This document shows, piece after piece, positions 14,121 to 14,300 of a stretch of 14,300 bases of DNA. This stretch comes from Bacillota bacterium (GTDB taxonomy: Bacteria; Bacillota; Bacilli; Bacillales_A; Planococcaceae), in the NCBI GenBank assembly GCA_023405135.1, contig JAEXYZ010000026.1, forward strand, positions 1-14,300. Direction: 5' to 3'. The translations under genes were made by a program, and so were the position numbers. Numbering within the stretch: the stretch's first letter is position 1; every line of letters begins with the position of its first letter. The notes under the pieces were generated by a model. It saw only the letters and a list, made by a program, of their open reading frames with translations, was not told the DNA's origin and searched no databases.

Positions 14121-14255
14121 ATGAACCTTGAAAACTGAACAACAAAACGTTAATGAATAAAGTTTTTAGTAACTGACCCTCGTCAGTGAACGAAACACAA
14201 ATTTGGACATCAAATATGATGCCAGTGTAATTTAGAGCTTTTATCAAATTTTTCT
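14121..14255 (+). promoter_or_regulatory. 16S rRNA leader with boxA-like antitermination segment
   Basis: The stretch CCTTGAAAACTGAACAAC (14126-14143) resembles the leader and spacer sequence of many Bacillales rRNA operons that carries the boxA/Nus antitermination signal. A small hairpin ACTGAC/GTCAGT (14171-14186) follows. The rest is AT-rich and contains the pre-16S processing region just before 14256. No convincing separate rRNA promoter is seen, so 16S is probably transcribed through from the tRNA promoters. Confidence 0.5.
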
Positions 14256-14300
14256 TTTATGGAGAGTTTGATCCTGGCTCAGGACGAACGCTGGCGGCGT
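14256..14300 (+). rRNA. rrs: 16S rRNA, 5' end (partial, runs off the window)
   Basis: GAGTTTGATCCTGGCTCAG (14264-14282) is the universal 16S 5' sequence (primer 27F region). Counting back from its known position, the mature 5' end is near 14256. Only about 45 nt are present, too few to name the genus. Confidence 0.95.

Noticed and set aside
14203..14231. TTGGAC-N17-TGTAAT promoter-like pair just before 16S
   Set aside because: The -35 match is poor, and transcription would start only about 20 nt before mature 16S, leaving no room for leader and processing stem.

Overview
The window is chromosomal DNA from a low-GC Gram-positive bacterium of the order Bacillales. The gene order is the core Bacillus arrangement ydbS-ydbT-ydcA(rhomboid)-acpS-ydcC-alr-mazE-mazF-[rsb/sigB operon]-tex-sprT(ydcK)-tRNA cluster. 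The base composition is AT-rich, GGAGG-type ribosome sites are strong, TTG and GTG starts are frequent, and promoters of the sigma-A, sigma-W and sigma-B types can be read. I cannot name the genus. The AT richness and the altered sigB operon would fit a Lysinibacillus/Solibacillus-like Planococcaceae or a relative, but only about 45 nt of 16S rRNA lie in the window.

Layout. 1-337: intergenic, with a perfect 10-bp inverted repeat and an exact sigma-W promoter. 338-2327: ydbS-ydbT, two membrane bPH2 proteins with overlapping genes. 2307-2341: terminator hairpin that contains the ydbT stop codon, shared with a convergent rhomboid protease gene (2348-2953, minus strand). 3019-3372: acpS. 3484-4491: ydcC lipoprotein. 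4571-5695: alr. 5837-6480: mazE-mazF toxin-antitoxin pair with its own promoter and a strong terminator. 6717-9750: rsbT-rsbU-rsbV-rsbW-sigB, with a sigma-B promoter before rsbV and a terminator after sigB. 9850-10205: an unexplained, probably structured non-coding segment. 10206-12383: tex. 12606-13076: sprT. 13305-14117: consensus promoter and eight tRNA genes (Asn, Glu, Asp, Gln, Lys, Leu, Arg, Gly). 14256-14300: start of 16S rRNA.

How it works together. The centre is a general stress module. RsbT should activate the phosphatase RsbU, RsbU dephosphorylates RsbV, RsbV draws the anti-sigma kinase RsbW away from sigma-B, and sigma-B feeds back on rsbV-rsbW-sigB. This locus lacks rsbR and rsbS (the stressosome parts that normally hold RsbT) and also lacks rsbX. 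RsbT itself has a shortened ATP-lid region. The input side of the pathway has therefore been rewired compared with B. subtilis, while the output side is standard.

The points most worth following are this altered sigma-B input; the sigB-tex interval with several complementary segments that I cannot assign to a known RNA; and the exact 17-bp anticodon-arm sequence in tRNA-Leu that ICEBs1-type elements use as attB. That site appears empty, in the syntenic position, directly upstream of an rRNA operon.
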